A DNA stretch of 64,000 nt from contig CAVDWX010000010.1 in assembly GCA_963612735.1 (NCBI GenBank), positions 1-64,000 on the forward strand. The letters run 5' to 3'. Made by a program: the position numbers and the translations under genes. Shown here in pieces: positions 1 to 9,114 of this stretch; position 1 is the first letter of the stretch; every line of letters begins with the position of its first letter. The notes under the pieces were generated by a model that was not told the DNA's origin, ran no database searches, and was given only the letters and a program-made list of their open reading frames with translations. The stretch comes from CAVDWX01 sp963612735 (GTDB lineage: Bacteria > Bacillota_I > Bacilli_A > RFN20 > CAG-826).

Positions 1-311
1 CTTATAATACATATTATGAAACTAAGGGTGAGGAAGCTGATGTTCTTTTGCTTGCTAAATCGCATTTAAATGATAAGAAGATGGATAATTTTATAGCACT
101 AAATGAGTATTATAAGGATGGCTATTTTGTCGATAATAATTTATACGGTTTATTGTGTAAGAAGACAAATAGCGAATATTTTACACTTCTAGAAAATGAA
201 ACATATTATTGTTTTTTAAGAAAAAATTCGACCCATATTAGTTCAATTTTAAAAGATAGCTATGATGATTTAGCTTTTGTGATATTGGAGGAATTTTTCG
301 ATGCTATTTAA
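1..311 (+). CDS. C-terminal end of a small membrane-linked protein, paralogue of the 15734-16342 product (partial)
   Basis: The frame starting at base 3 is open from the window edge to the TAA at 309-311, so this is the end of a gene that begins upstream; a TTG at 48 is only an internal codon. The visible part resembles the middle and C-terminus of the 202-residue protein at 15734-16342: both carry a run of the form YY-x(2-5)-G-x(2)-(E/A)AD(V/I)L(L/I)L, a later short segment with tyrosine and Asn-Asp, and a similar C-terminal layout. Both are followed, with an 11-17 base overlap, by a YesL-like membrane protein, so the pair is a repeated two-gene unit. Function is unknown; the link to sugar ABC genes suggests a transport accessory role (inference). 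Confidence 0.6.
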   Translation, partial: YNTYYETKGEEADVLLLAKSHLNDKKMDNFIALNEYYKDGYFVDNNLYGLLCKKTNSEYFTLLENETYYCFLRKNSTHISSILKDSYDDLAFVILEEFFDAI

Positions 312-1152
312 TAAAAGCGGTATTACTCCAAAAACTAAAGATTTTACCAAAGATGATTTGCCCTCTTCTCGAAGAAAACAGTTTTTCCTCCTTTTTAAAC
401 ATGAATGGAAATTGATGATTATTTTACCGTTTTTCTTTTTATTATTATTTGCTCCTTATCTTGGAATTACTATCCTAGAACAAGTTTATAGCGTTAATCA
501 TTTAGATAAAGATTTATTCAACTTTGAGCTGATGAGTGAAGGGATTAAAACTATTTGCATAATCTTACCTTTTCTTTCTTTTGGTGGATTAGTGGAAATT
601 CATCGTCACTTATCTCTTAATGAAGGTGTTTTATTTTGGAAAGATTATCTTAAAGGCTTTAATTTGAAGTGGCTTTTATTTGGCTTATTATTTGGCGTTA
701 ATAATGTGATATTAGTCCTATTAAGTTCTATTGCGGGAGCTTTTAGTTACGCGGGAGTATTTTATTATATTGTCTTAGGATTATTTTGCTTAGTTATCTA
801 TCCAATAATGTGCTTTGCTTGCATTCAAACAAGTTATTACACGCTTAATTTTAAAGGATATTTAAGTAACGCTTCTAAGTTTGTCATCAAATATTATCCA
901 TATATGTTTTTATATTCATTATATTTACTTATCCCTAATCTATTAGCGGCTATCCCTAATATGCCAATATTTATATATGATACGATTATCGTTATCTTTA
1001 TGGCATTATCCCCAATTTATGCCTTATCGTTATATTCATTTTGCTTAGATAAATTTGATGAAAACATTAATAAAGATAATTACCCTTCCTTCTATCGAAA
1101 AGGATTAAATGAAAATAATATTAAAGGAGAAGAAGAACATGAAAACGATTAG
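301..1152 (+). CDS. YesL/DUF624-like polytopic membrane protein
   Basis: A 283-residue membrane protein with about six hydrophobic segments. Near residues 20-28 it has the motif LPSSRRKQFF, which matches LPSTRRKQFF at the same place in the product of 16326-17249; the C-terminal pattern (LDKF-x-NINKDNYPxxYRKGL) is also shared. The two are therefore paralogues. Size and layout recall the YesL/DUF624 family often found beside CUT1 sugar ABC transporters, whose role is unclear. The start ATG overlaps the end of the preceding gene by 11 bases and its own end overlaps the GH36 gene by 14 bases, so the three genes are co-transcribed. Family assignment is from pattern only. Confidence 0.6.
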   Translation: MLFNKSGITPKTKDFTKDDLPSSRRKQFFLLFKHEWKLMIILPFFFLLLFAPYLGITILEQVYSVNHLDKDLFNFELMSEGIKTICIILPFLSFGGLVEIHRHLSLNEGVLFWKDYLKGFNLKWLLFGLLFGVNNVILVLLSSIAGAFSYAGVFYYIVLGLFCLVIYPIMCFACIQTSYYTLNFKGYLSNASKFVIKYYPYMFLYSLYLLIPNLLAAIPNMPIFIYDTIIVIFMALSPIYALSLYSFCLDKFDENINKDNYPSFYRKGLNENNIKGEEEHEND

Positions 1153-3232
1153 ATTAAAGCACAATGATATGCATCTATTTTTTGAAATATTAGATAATGG
1201 TGTGGTGAGATTATTAAGCCTTGGTTTAAAGGCAAAAAATAAACTTATAGATGCTGAAAAATACATTTATCGACCGGTTGAAATTCAAGTTCAAGGCGAA
1301 GATCATAACGCCCATCATGGCTTAAAAAATGTAGAGACCTCATTTGGAATTACCGCTACATATGTTAGACATGAAATTAAAGATAATCCTAATGGTAAAG
1401 AATTGATATTAGTCACTAAAAACGAAACATTGGAAGTAAATACTCACTATGTTTTATATTCAAATAGTCACACTATTGGAACGTGGAATGAGGTGAAAAA
1501 CATATCTACACACACACTTCGTTTAGAATATGTTTCTTCTTATATTGAATATGGTTTAGGCAATAGAGGTAAGATTGATCCTTTTACTAAATTCTATTTT
1601 TATACCCCACATAATTCTTGGCATGTTGAGGCGCAGTGGGAAAAGGATTCATTTCGACATCTTGGTTTATATAACGGCAATCATAATACGAGTATGAAAA
1701 GAATTAATCTTAACAATACCGGTAGTTGGTCAACTAAAGAATATTTACCAATGTGCGTTATTGAAGATAGTGAGACTAATGATTTTGAACTAATTCAAGT
1801 TGAAGAGAGTGGTTCATGGCATATCGAAGTCGCCGATAGCACTAATTGTTTATATGTTACTGCGAGTGGGGCGACACATTTTGATTCCGATTGGAGCTAT
1901 CCTTTAAAAAGCAAAGAGACTTTTATTTCTCCTCATTGTAGTGTTAGTTTTGGAAATAGCTTTGAAAACGTAATACAAGAAGTGAGCAAGTATCGAAGAA
2001 CTTTAATTAGGCCCTCATTAGATCATATAGAAATGCCAGTTATATATAACGACTATATGCATAATCTTTGGGATAAGCAGACGGAAGATTTGGTCTTGCC
2101 ACTTATTAAGAGTGCCAAAGATGCCGGCGCGGATATTTTTGTTTTAGATGCTGGATGGTTTGCTAAAGGTAGTGACTGGTGGGGAATACTTGGAATTTGG
2201 GAAGAAGAAAAAGAGAATTGGCCGCATGGCTTAAATTATGTTTTGGATAAAATAAGAGAAAACGGCATGAAAGTTGGCTTATGGACTGAAATAGAAGCGA
2301 TGGGGATTGATTGTCCTTTATTTAATAAATTACCAAAAGACTGGTTTTTTCAAATTAATGGCAAGGTGATCATTGAACATCGTCGAGCCATGTTAGATTT
2401 TTCTAATCCTAACGTATATGATTATGCTTTTAAAACCATTTCTCGACTCGTTGATAATTATCATCTCGATTATATTAAAAACGATTACAATACGGATGTT
2501 GGAGTGGGAAGCGATCGGTATTCATCATCTTTTGGAGAAGGTTTATGCCGCCACTATGTCGCTTTTAAAAGATGGCTCAATGAATTGATGGATAAGTATC
2601 CTCATTTAACCATTGAAAACTGTGCGAGTGGTGGATGTCGAATGGATTATGGTTTACTTTCCATTTGCCCAATTCAATCTACGAGTGACCAAACTGATTA
2701 TCGACTTTATCCTTATTTATCTGGAAATGTCTTAACCGCTGTTCTGCCTGAACAAGCCGCAGTTTGGTCTTATCCTAACGATACTTTGCATAAAGATGCT
2801 AAACGAAGTACTGAAAGCGTTGCTTTAAATATGATTAATGCTATGTTAGGAAGAATTCATCTTGCTAGCGATTTATCTTTATTAACTATAGAAGAAATGA
2901 ATCTAGTTAAAGAAGGCGTTAAATATATTAAAAGCATTAATTCCTGGAAGAAAAAAGCTTTACCAATTTATCCACTTGGTATTTCTCATTGGTTAGATAA
3001 GATAGTCTCTAATGGGTTAATTGGAGAAGATAAGATCATTATTACTATTGTTAATTTAAGCGAAGAAGAAAAAGAAATTGAAATCGATTTATGTCGTTAT
3101 CGTATTTTAGATTTATCACTTGCTTATCCACTTGCTTTACCTTGCTCTTATTCATTTAATAATGGAATATTAAAAGCTAAATTGCCTAAAGTAGCATCAG
3201 GTAGAGTTTTTGAAGGAAAGATAATCAAATAG
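1139..3232 (+). CDS. Alpha-galactosidase, glycoside hydrolase family 36
   Basis: This 697-residue cytoplasmic enzyme hydrolyses terminal alpha-galactosides (family knowledge). Visible GH36 marks are the N-terminal beta-sandwich, DAGWF near residue 340, GLWTEIEAMG, the nucleophile segment YIKNDYN with Asp near residue 449, ENCASGGCRMDYG, and the acid/base segment SDQTDYR with Asp near residue 517. Length fits the long GH36 form. The ATG at 1139 is chosen because AAAGGAG lies at 1122-1128, about 10 bases upstream; a further in-frame start at 1109 would lie before this site. There is no signal peptide, so the substrate must be imported first. It is the last gene of the operon entering from the left edge. 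Confidence 0.9.
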   Translation: MKTIRLKHNDMHLFFEILDNGVVRLLSLGLKAKNKLIDAEKYIYRPVEIQVQGEDHNAHHGLKNVETSFGITATYVRHEIKDNPNGKELILVTKNETLEVNTHYVLYSNSHTIGTWNEVKNISTHTLRLEYVSSYIEYGLGNRGKIDPFTKFYFYTPHNSWHVEAQWEKDSFRHLGLYNGNHNTSMKRINLNNTGSWSTKEYLPMCVIEDSETNDFELIQVEESGSWHIEVADSTNCLYVTASGATHFDSDWSYPLKSKETFISPHCSVSFGNSFENVIQEVSKYRRTLIRPSLDHIEMPVIYNDYMHNLWDKQTEDLVLPLIKSAKDAGADIFVLDAGWFAKGSDWWGILGIWEEEKENWPHGLNYVLDKIRENGMKVGLWTEIEAMGIDCPLFNKLPKDWFFQINGKVIIEHRRAMLDFSNPNVYDYAFKTISRLVDNYHLDYIKNDYNTDVGVGSDRYSSSFGEGLCRHYVAFKRWLNELMDKYPHLTIENCASGGCRMDYGLLSICPIQSTSDQTDYRLYPYLSGNVLTAVLPEQAAVWSYPNDTLHKDAKRSTESVALNMINAMLGRIHLASDLSLLTIEEMNLVKEGVKYIKSINSWKKKALPIYPLGISHWLDKIVSNGLIGEDKIIITIVNLSEEEKEIEIDLCRYRILDLSLAYPLALPCSYSFNNGILKAKLPKVASGRVFEGKIIK

Positions 3233-3474
3233 GTTAGTTATTCTTTATTTTTAGACATTAATCATAAAAAAGTAAGATTTTATTTAATTTAGAAAAGAAT
3301 TAAATTCTAATTGATTGAATGCCTTTTGTTTTTTTTTTTTTTTTTTAATAAAGTGAAAATGCATATGGTTATGAAAACTAATTGAAAGAGATATTTTTGT
3401 TGAATTTTTAATTCGATATTTATATCTAATTGTCAATTTTAAAACCAAAATTTTGATTACAAGGAGAAAAAAAT
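3233..3474. other. Intergenic region with an 18-T tract
   Basis: This 242-base gap separates the GH36 gene from the next, independently expressed gene. It holds a weak AT-rich inverted repeat (TTTAATT/AATTAAA near 3283-3305) and an uninterrupted run of 18 T at 3329-3346, which together could end transcription of the upstream operon, although the stem is weak. A short perfect palindrome CAAAATTTTG lies at 3446-3455, just before the AAGGAG site at 3461-3466 that serves the next gene. No convincing -35/-10 pair could be picked out. Confidence 0.5.
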
Positions 3475-5070
3475 ATGAAGCAAAAAAAGTTAAAATTTTA
3501 TGGTGTACTCGGTTTAAGCATTGCTGCGGTTAGCTTAGTGGCTGCGATAGTGTGCACGAATACTTCTCGCTTTTTTAACGTTAACGCTGGCGAGCATAGT
3601 AAAGATTGCGTTTGGAATCATTACATCGCTAAAGACCCCACTGAATACGTTCCTGGAAATAAGGAATATTGGGTTTGCTGCGCTGATCATGAACATGTCT
3701 TTGTTGCCCCGAGTGCTGATCAAGGAACTATTACCGAAGAATATAGAACACTTACCGATGAGCAACTTAAAGAATTAGCAGCAGATGATGATCGTTATAT
3801 TGCACCGACTGGTATTGCCTCTACTATTGAAGCTATTAATAATTTGCCAACATTTGATGTGACCGCTGATGTTTTTGCAAATGCTAAATATCAAGTAGTT
3901 TTAGATCAATACAATAAGCTCGATGAAAAATACCAGGCACAAGTAACAAATAGAGATAAATTACTTGAATTCAACACTTATTTTGAATGCGTTATCTCTT
4001 CATCTAGTATGAGTGCTTTCGAATATACGGTTAATGAAGATGTTTTTGATGTCGATTATGGAAGCTGTAAAGAATTTACTAGTATTAAGGAAAGTGGGGA
4101 AAATTTTGGATTCGCCTCTTTAAATGCAAACATTGATTACACTAAATTCGATTATTTCACTTTTGCTATTTATAGCCCTAATTCCACTACTAACTGGCAT
4201 TTCACTAATTGGAGCTACTATGTTGATTTAATTAATTGTGAAGTAAAAGAAAATAATCTTAGTGCTCTTCCTTCTACTCTTGCTGCGGGATGGAATGTTA
4301 TTACTTTATCCTCTGCTGATATGAAATTAATGTTCTGCAAGGACGGTACTAATCCAACAAACGTTGATTATGGGCCGTTTGTAACATCTAACCAAGGCTA
4401 CGGATTAAAAAAAGGTTTGTCAACTATGGTTACTAATTTCTATGGAATTAAATCCGCTTATTATAAAGCTCAAGCTGAAAGTGTTATTAACAAAATTAAA
4501 GCTTTAGAGACTTTAGACAAATCTGCTTTAACCTTATGGAATGGCGGGCAAATTTTTGAAGCGAGAAATAGTTATGATGCTCTTCCTTTATTTGTTCAAA
4601 CATATGTTACTAATCTTTCAACGCTTGAAGAATATGAGAATGCTTTTAAATCAGTGGGTACTACATACAATTGTGAATGGACAACTGGATGCTTTGAAAC
4701 TACATATTTAACTAGCTTTAAAGCCACTAATTCAGTTTCAGATGGTTATTTCTATACTGAAATTAGTAATCCTCAAGCAAGCAACTCTTATCCTTCTTTT
4801 TCGCCAAAAAGCGATAAAACCATTTCTGGCGGTACTGCTAAATTAGCCATTTATGCTACCGAAGCTACTACTATTATTGTTTTTGGACCTGTATGGAATC
4901 AAACCGTAAAGGCTGATAAAACCAATTTATCAGTTGGGTGGAATGAAATTATATTAACCGAAATTCCTGATTCTTATATAGCCAGTAACATTTGCATAGC
5001 TTTTAACGGTTATCAAACAGCAAATATGCCTTCTGGATTTAAACTAACTCCTATTTATACAGTAGCATAA
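3475..5070 (+). CDS. Secreted surface protein with repeated jelly-roll/helical modules
   Basis: A 531-residue exported protein. Residues 1-38 form a signal peptide or N-terminal anchor (Lys-rich start, hydrophobic core about residues 9-27). Next comes a Cys/His-rich segment (GNKEYWVCC, then DHEH), a pattern common in surface proteins of gut Firmicutes, then two beta-rich modules separated by a helical linker at about residues 335-395. The linker and the C-terminal module are closely matched in the lipoprotein at 5289-7127: both share TLWNGGQI and a C-terminus ending LTPIYT or FTPIYS. The beta modules look like carbohydrate-binding domains, but no specific family is recognised. A terminator follows, so it is probably a single-gene transcript. 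Likely role: glycan binding at the cell surface (inference). Confidence 0.6.
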   Translation: MKQKKLKFYGVLGLSIAAVSLVAAIVCTNTSRFFNVNAGEHSKDCVWNHYIAKDPTEYVPGNKEYWVCCADHEHVFVAPSADQGTITEEYRTLTDEQLKELAADDDRYIAPTGIASTIEAINNLPTFDVTADVFANAKYQVVLDQYNKLDEKYQAQVTNRDKLLEFNTYFECVISSSSMSAFEYTVNEDVFDVDYGSCKEFTSIKESGENFGFASLNANIDYTKFDYFTFAIYSPNSTTNWHFTNWSYYVDLINCEVKENNLSALPSTLAAGWNVITLSSADMKLMFCKDGTNPTNVDYGPFVTSNQGYGLKKGLSTMVTNFYGIKSAYYKAQAESVINKIKALETLDKSALTLWNGGQIFEARNSYDALPLFVQTYVTNLSTLEEYENAFKSVGTTYNCEWTTGCFETTYLTSFKATNSVSDGYFYTEISNPQASNSYPSFSPKSDKTISGGTAKLAIYATEATTIIVFGPVWNQTVKADKTNLSVGWNEIILTEIPDSYIASNICIAFNGYQTANMPSGFKLTPIYTVA

Positions 5071-5105
5071 TAATTAATATTTATATTTTTAGACTATAAA
5101 ATTTT

Positions 5106-5139
5106 AGGGAGGATAATTATCAATCTTGTCCTCCCTTTT
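5106..5139 (+). terminator. Rho-independent terminator after the secreted protein gene
   Basis: A perfect 8-bp stem, AGGGAGGA (5106-5113) pairing with TCCTCCCT (5129-5136), with a 15-base loop, followed by a T run. Flanking bases allow a further imperfect AT extension. It lies 36 bases after the stop codon at 5070. Confidence 0.8.
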
Positions 5140-5194
5140 CTAAAATTTAACTGTTTAAAAATAGTGGGTGTTAATATTAATTAATTTAAGATAA

Positions 5195-5223
5195 TTGTAT
5201 ATTTTCTTAATATTCGCCATAAT
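5195..5223 (+). promoter_or_regulatory. Candidate promoter for the 5289-23667 operon
   Basis: TTGTAT at 5195-5200 and CATAAT at 5218-5223 are 17 bases apart, giving 3/6 and 5/6 matches to the vegetative -35 and -10 consensus. It lies between the terminator at 5106-5139 and the first gene of the operon (ATG 5289, site GAAAGGA at 5276-5282). The region is AT-rich, so chance matches are likely. Confidence 0.35.
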
Positions 5224-5288
5224 TATTAATTTTTTCAAAAATAAACATTTACAATAAAGTTGTTAATAAACATACGAAAGGAAAATTT

Positions 5289-7127
5289 ATGAGAAAGAAA
5301 TTCATAGTTTTATGTTTTGCAGCACTTTCGCTCTCTTCTCTTACAGCTTGTAATAAGCATACTCATAGTTATGATGTTGAACATCCTGTTTGGGCATGGA
5401 GCCAATTTTCATCAGCAACTGTCACTTTTACATGTTCTAATTGTCAAGATACAGTTAAAGGACATATTGTCACTTTAGACGCTACGATTGAGAATAAGGA
5501 AACAGTAAAAGCAACATGTGAAGCAGATGGCTATAAAACTTTTGTTGCCTCTGCTACATTCTTAGAAAAGGTTTATACGGATAGTAAAACCCAAACTCTT
5601 CCAAAATTAGGTCATGTTGAAGATACTTCTTCTTGGCAATATGATGAAACTAATCATTGGCATAATTGTTCTAACTGTGGAGACAGTTATCATTTTAGTG
5701 TCGGTGAACATACCTTTACTGAATGGGAAACAAAGATTGAAGCTGATCATTATAATAAAGGGAGCAAAGAAAGATATTGCTCAGTTTGTAAATATACTGA
5801 GGTTGAAGAAATAGCAATGAGCAAATTTACTTATGATGAAGTAAAAGCGATTCATGATAAGTTTGTTACATTTGACGCTAAATCATATTATATTTCTCAT
5901 GTCAGTGAACAATTAGCGTATTCAATTGAAAATATTGATGATGCAGAAAAATCCACTCATGAAGAAGAATTAAATGAATGGGCTAAAGCCGCGAAAGCCG
6001 CTAATGATTATTTCACCACTAATTTCAGTGTTGTTATTGACGCTGAAGGTGTTGATACATATGAAAATGTCGTCACAAGTGATGAATTCTATGATGGCTA
6101 TGGAACAGTATTAAAAATTAATGCCTCTAACGAATTCACTGGAGAAAATTGGACCTTTGGCGCTAATAAGAAAATCGAATTTGCTGACGATGTCGATACA
6201 TTAGTCTTTGCAGTTTATAATAAGAATCCAATGGATATCATGATTGCTAATTCGGCTTGTAATAAATTTTATCATCCAGTAAGTAATGGAACTTGGATGG
6301 AAAATAGAAATGCGACATCTTGTCTATCTAATGACTGGACTGAATTCCAAATCAGTGTTAGCGAACTAGAAGATTTTGATAGCCTTCATATTGCCTTATA
6401 TTTGATGGGCAGTCCTTATGGTGGTTATGGTATTCCTACAGTTGGCGATTCAGCTGAAAAAGGAAGCGCTTATATGACCGAAATAGTGGGCATAAAATCT
6501 GCTTATTATAAAACTGATGCAGAAGGCGTTGTTAATAAAATTGAAGCATTAAAAACCTTAGATAAATCCTCTTTAACTCTTTGGAATGGCGGTCAAATCT
6601 TAGAAGCAAGAAATCTATATGATGCGCTTCCAAGTAGTGTACAAGCTTATGTTACTAATTTATCTATTTTAGAAGAATATGAAACAGCATATGCCGAAAT
6701 AGGAACTGCCTATAATACTAATTGGGAAGCTAGTTTAATTAATGGAAATAACAGCGTGATATCTAAATCAGTATTGGACTATGATGAAAAATATGGTCTA
6801 TATAATCAAATAAGTGGTACCTCTACTTGGATTATTAATCTCACACCTGCAAGTAATACCGCTATTTCTGCTTCTAGTGCAAAAATAGCTATCTATAATC
6901 CTAACCAAAGTGAATATATTTTATGGTTTTATACAACAAAAAGCTGGACGCCTGCATTTAATACAAATGATGCTGAAGGATATGAAAATTTAAAACCTGG
7001 TTGGAACGAATATGAAGTCCCTCTTGTAGAATTTGAAGGTGGAGTCGTCAGTGGACTAACTATTGCATTCAATAACACAACAGAAATCTCTGATTTTAAA
7101 TTTACTCCTATTTATTCCACTAAATAA
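5289..7127 (+). CDS. Surface lipoprotein with Cys-rich repeats and carbohydrate-binding-like modules
   Basis: A 612-residue lipoprotein: lipobox LTAC with the lipidated Cys at residue 21. Residues 25-180 hold several CxxC pairs (CSNC, CSNCG, CSVC) with nearby His and Trp, a zinc-ribbon-like extracellular repeat common in gut Firmicutes surface proteins. Two beta-rich modules follow, separated by a helical linker at about residues 400-470 that is closely related to the one in the 3475-5070 protein. It is the first gene of a 13-gene operon containing a sugar ABC importer, and probably captures glycans outside the membrane (inference). No catalytic motif is visible. Confidence 0.6.
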   Translation: MRKKFIVLCFAALSLSSLTACNKHTHSYDVEHPVWAWSQFSSATVTFTCSNCQDTVKGHIVTLDATIENKETVKATCEADGYKTFVASATFLEKVYTDSKTQTLPKLGHVEDTSSWQYDETNHWHNCSNCGDSYHFSVGEHTFTEWETKIEADHYNKGSKERYCSVCKYTEVEEIAMSKFTYDEVKAIHDKFVTFDAKSYYISHVSEQLAYSIENIDDAEKSTHEEELNEWAKAAKAANDYFTTNFSVVIDAEGVDTYENVVTSDEFYDGYGTVLKINASNEFTGENWTFGANKKIEFADDVDTLVFAVYNKNPMDIMIANSACNKFYHPVSNGTWMENRNATSCLSNDWTEFQISVSELEDFDSLHIALYLMGSPYGGYGIPTVGDSAEKGSAYMTEIVGIKSAYYKTDAEGVVNKIEALKTLDKSSLTLWNGGQILEARNLYDALPSSVQAYVTNLSILEEYETAYAEIGTAYNTNWEASLINGNNSVISKSVLDYDEKYGLYNQISGTSTWIINLTPASNTAISASSAKIAIYNPNQSEYILWFYTTKSWTPAFNTNDAEGYENLKPGWNEYEVPLVEFEGGVVSGLTIAFNNTTEISDFKFTPIYSTK

Positions 7128-7152
7128 TTATTAAATTAAAGAAAGAATCATT

Positions 7153-8139
7153 ATGGTACAAGCCCGAGTTTCATTACAAACTAAGATTAGAAAAGTGACT
7201 TCGAGTAAGGAGTTTCATAAGAACCTATTTGTGTTCTTAGTGCTCCTTCTCCCCACGATTGGGTTTTTGATCTTTTGGTTTTATGTCCATCTTGATTCTT
7301 TCGTTTTATCGTTTCGTAAAGACCCAAGCATTACACTTTTTGATGATCCTCAAGGAGTATTGGAAGATTTTACACTTGATAATTATGTAAAGATCTTTAG
7401 AGAATTTTTTGATAAAAACGGTTCGTTAGGTCGAGCAACATTAAATACATTAATCTATTTCTTTTCAGGATTATTGATATCTCTACCTTTGTCTATTTTA
7501 TTTTCCTATTTTATTTATAAGAAAATTAGAGGTTATAAATTCTTTAGAGTCATTACATATTTACCAACTATTATAACTTCTTCTGTTTTAATTGCTTTAT
7601 TTATTCAAATGTTTTCAATAGGTGGTCCATTTCACTATATAAAGTTACAACAAAGCGGCGGATCAGTCGTTGGCTATAAACCTTTTTTCTTGCAAAATAG
7701 CCATATTGCTATGTTTACTTTAGTCTTTTATTCGATTAGTTTTTCTTTCGGTGGAAATATTGTTGTCTTATGCGGAGCCATGAATTCTATCGATAAACAA
7801 ATATTAGAAGCTGGTGAACTCGATGGATGTAATTGGGTTAGAGAATTATTTTCAATTATCTTACCCACTATTTGGCCAACAATTTCGACAATGATTCTTC
7901 TTTCATTTACTGGTATGTTTGGCGCAAGTGGACCTTTATTAGCTTTTTATCCAACGCTTAACAATCAAATTAATGTCGATGCTGTTACTACTTTAAACTT
8001 TGAAATGTATCGATATGTGGTTGGCAATTTAGGAAGAGCTCAAGATTTATGCTTTGCCAGTACGATTGGCATGGTCTTATCTTTAATGACAATCCCAATT
8101 GTCTTTATCGTTAAAAAATTCACAATGGATAGGGAATGA
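7153..8139 (+). CDS. Sugar ABC transporter permease, MalF/UgpA type (CUT1)
   Basis: A 328-residue inner-membrane permease with six predicted helices. The EAA loop that docks with the ATPase is clear near residues 218-240 (EAGELDGCNWVRELFSIILP). It begins 25 bases after the lipoprotein gene with an AAAGAA-type site and is followed one base later by the partner permease. CUT1 permeases import oligosaccharides, so together with the second permease (8141-9094) and the binding lipoprotein (9115-10710) it forms the importer core. The actual substrate cannot be read from the sequence. Stop codon is TGA. Confidence 0.85.
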   Translation: MVQARVSLQTKIRKVTSSKEFHKNLFVFLVLLLPTIGFLIFWFYVHLDSFVLSFRKDPSITLFDDPQGVLEDFTLDNYVKIFREFFDKNGSLGRATLNTLIYFFSGLLISLPLSILFSYFIYKKIRGYKFFRVITYLPTIITSSVLIALFIQMFSIGGPFHYIKLQQSGGSVVGYKPFFLQNSHIAMFTLVFYSISFSFGGNIVVLCGAMNSIDKQILEAGELDGCNWVRELFSIILPTIWPTISTMILLSFTGMFGASGPLLAFYPTLNNQINVDAVTTLNFEMYRYVVGNLGRAQDLCFASTIGMVLSLMTIPIVFIVKKFTMDRE

Positions 8140-8140
8140 T

Positions 8141-9094
8141 ATGGCTAGTAATAACAATTTATCTTCAGTAAGAGTAGAAAGAAAAAGACGCAGCAAATCG
8201 ATGAAGGTTGTTTTTGCGATTGCTTTTATTATATTGATGGCGTATGCCCTCTATGTTTTATCCTTTTTCATATTCGGTTTTATATTGTCTTTAAAAGATT
8301 ATACTTATCAACAAGGTTTGACTCCCTTTTGGGATTATCTTGAAAGAAAAGGATTATTATTTACTATTGATAGTCATTCTTTTCGCTTTTTGAATTATTT
8401 TGAAGCGTTTAGTAATTTTACCGTTACTGGATATAGTGGACAAAAAATCAATTATTTGACGATGCTCTGGAACTCCATTTGGAGAACGATATTGATGACT
8501 TTTATTAACTGGTTTTGTACTGTGACAGTTTGTTATGTTTTAGTTCATTACAAAAATAAAGTTACTAAATTCATCTATTCATTAGGTTTAATCTTATCAA
8601 TTATTCCTCTTTATGGCGCGGGTGCGGCTGAATATCGACTCTTTTCTAACGATGTCTTCCCACTTATCAATTCCCCATTTATTGTCATTTCTCAAATTAC
8701 CTTATTTGGCACTAATTTCTTTTATATGTATGCCTTTTGGAAATCAATATCTTCGGAATATAAAGAAGCAGCCTTAATCGATGGTTCTACACATTTTGGA
8801 GTCTATTTTAAAATCATGCTCCCGATGCTTATCCCTAGCGCTATTTCTTTATTTGTGATGCTTTTTATTACTAACTGGAATAATTATGAATATACGAACT
8901 TATATATGAGAGATTATTCCGATTTATCATATGGTATTTACGTTTATCGAGAAGACGCCATCTACAATGGTGGCGGTATTTGGCCTGTTTATTTTGCGGG
9001 TGTTACGATGTCATTTTTACCAATCTTTATTTTGTTTATCTCTTTCCAAAATACAATTATGGAAAAGGTCTATATCGGCGGATTAAAAGGTTAA
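8141..9094 (+). CDS. Sugar ABC transporter permease, MalG/UgpE type (CUT1)
   Basis: A 317-residue permease pairing with the product of 7153-8139. The EAA loop is visible near residues 207-230 (EAALIDGSTHFGVYFKIMLP), followed by the usual C-terminal helices. The ATG at 8141 is chosen because AGGGA lies at 8131-8135 and the start sits directly after the previous stop; an in-frame upstream codon at 8099 would lie inside the preceding gene. The N-terminus has a basic stretch (RKRRSK) before the first helix, giving a cytoplasmic start. Ends 20 bases before the binding-protein gene. Confidence 0.85.
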   Translation: MASNNNLSSVRVERKRRSKSMKVVFAIAFIILMAYALYVLSFFIFGFILSLKDYTYQQGLTPFWDYLERKGLLFTIDSHSFRFLNYFEAFSNFTVTGYSGQKINYLTMLWNSIWRTILMTFINWFCTVTVCYVLVHYKNKVTKFIYSLGLILSIIPLYGAGAAEYRLFSNDVFPLINSPFIVISQITLFGTNFFYMYAFWKSISSEYKEAALIDGSTHFGVYFKIMLPMLIPSAISLFVMLFITNWNNYEYTNLYMRDYSDLSYGIYVYREDAIYNGGGIWPVYFAGVTMSFLPIFILFISFQNTIMEKVYIGGLKG

Positions 9095-9114
9095 TAATTT
9101 TCAAGGAGGTTTTT

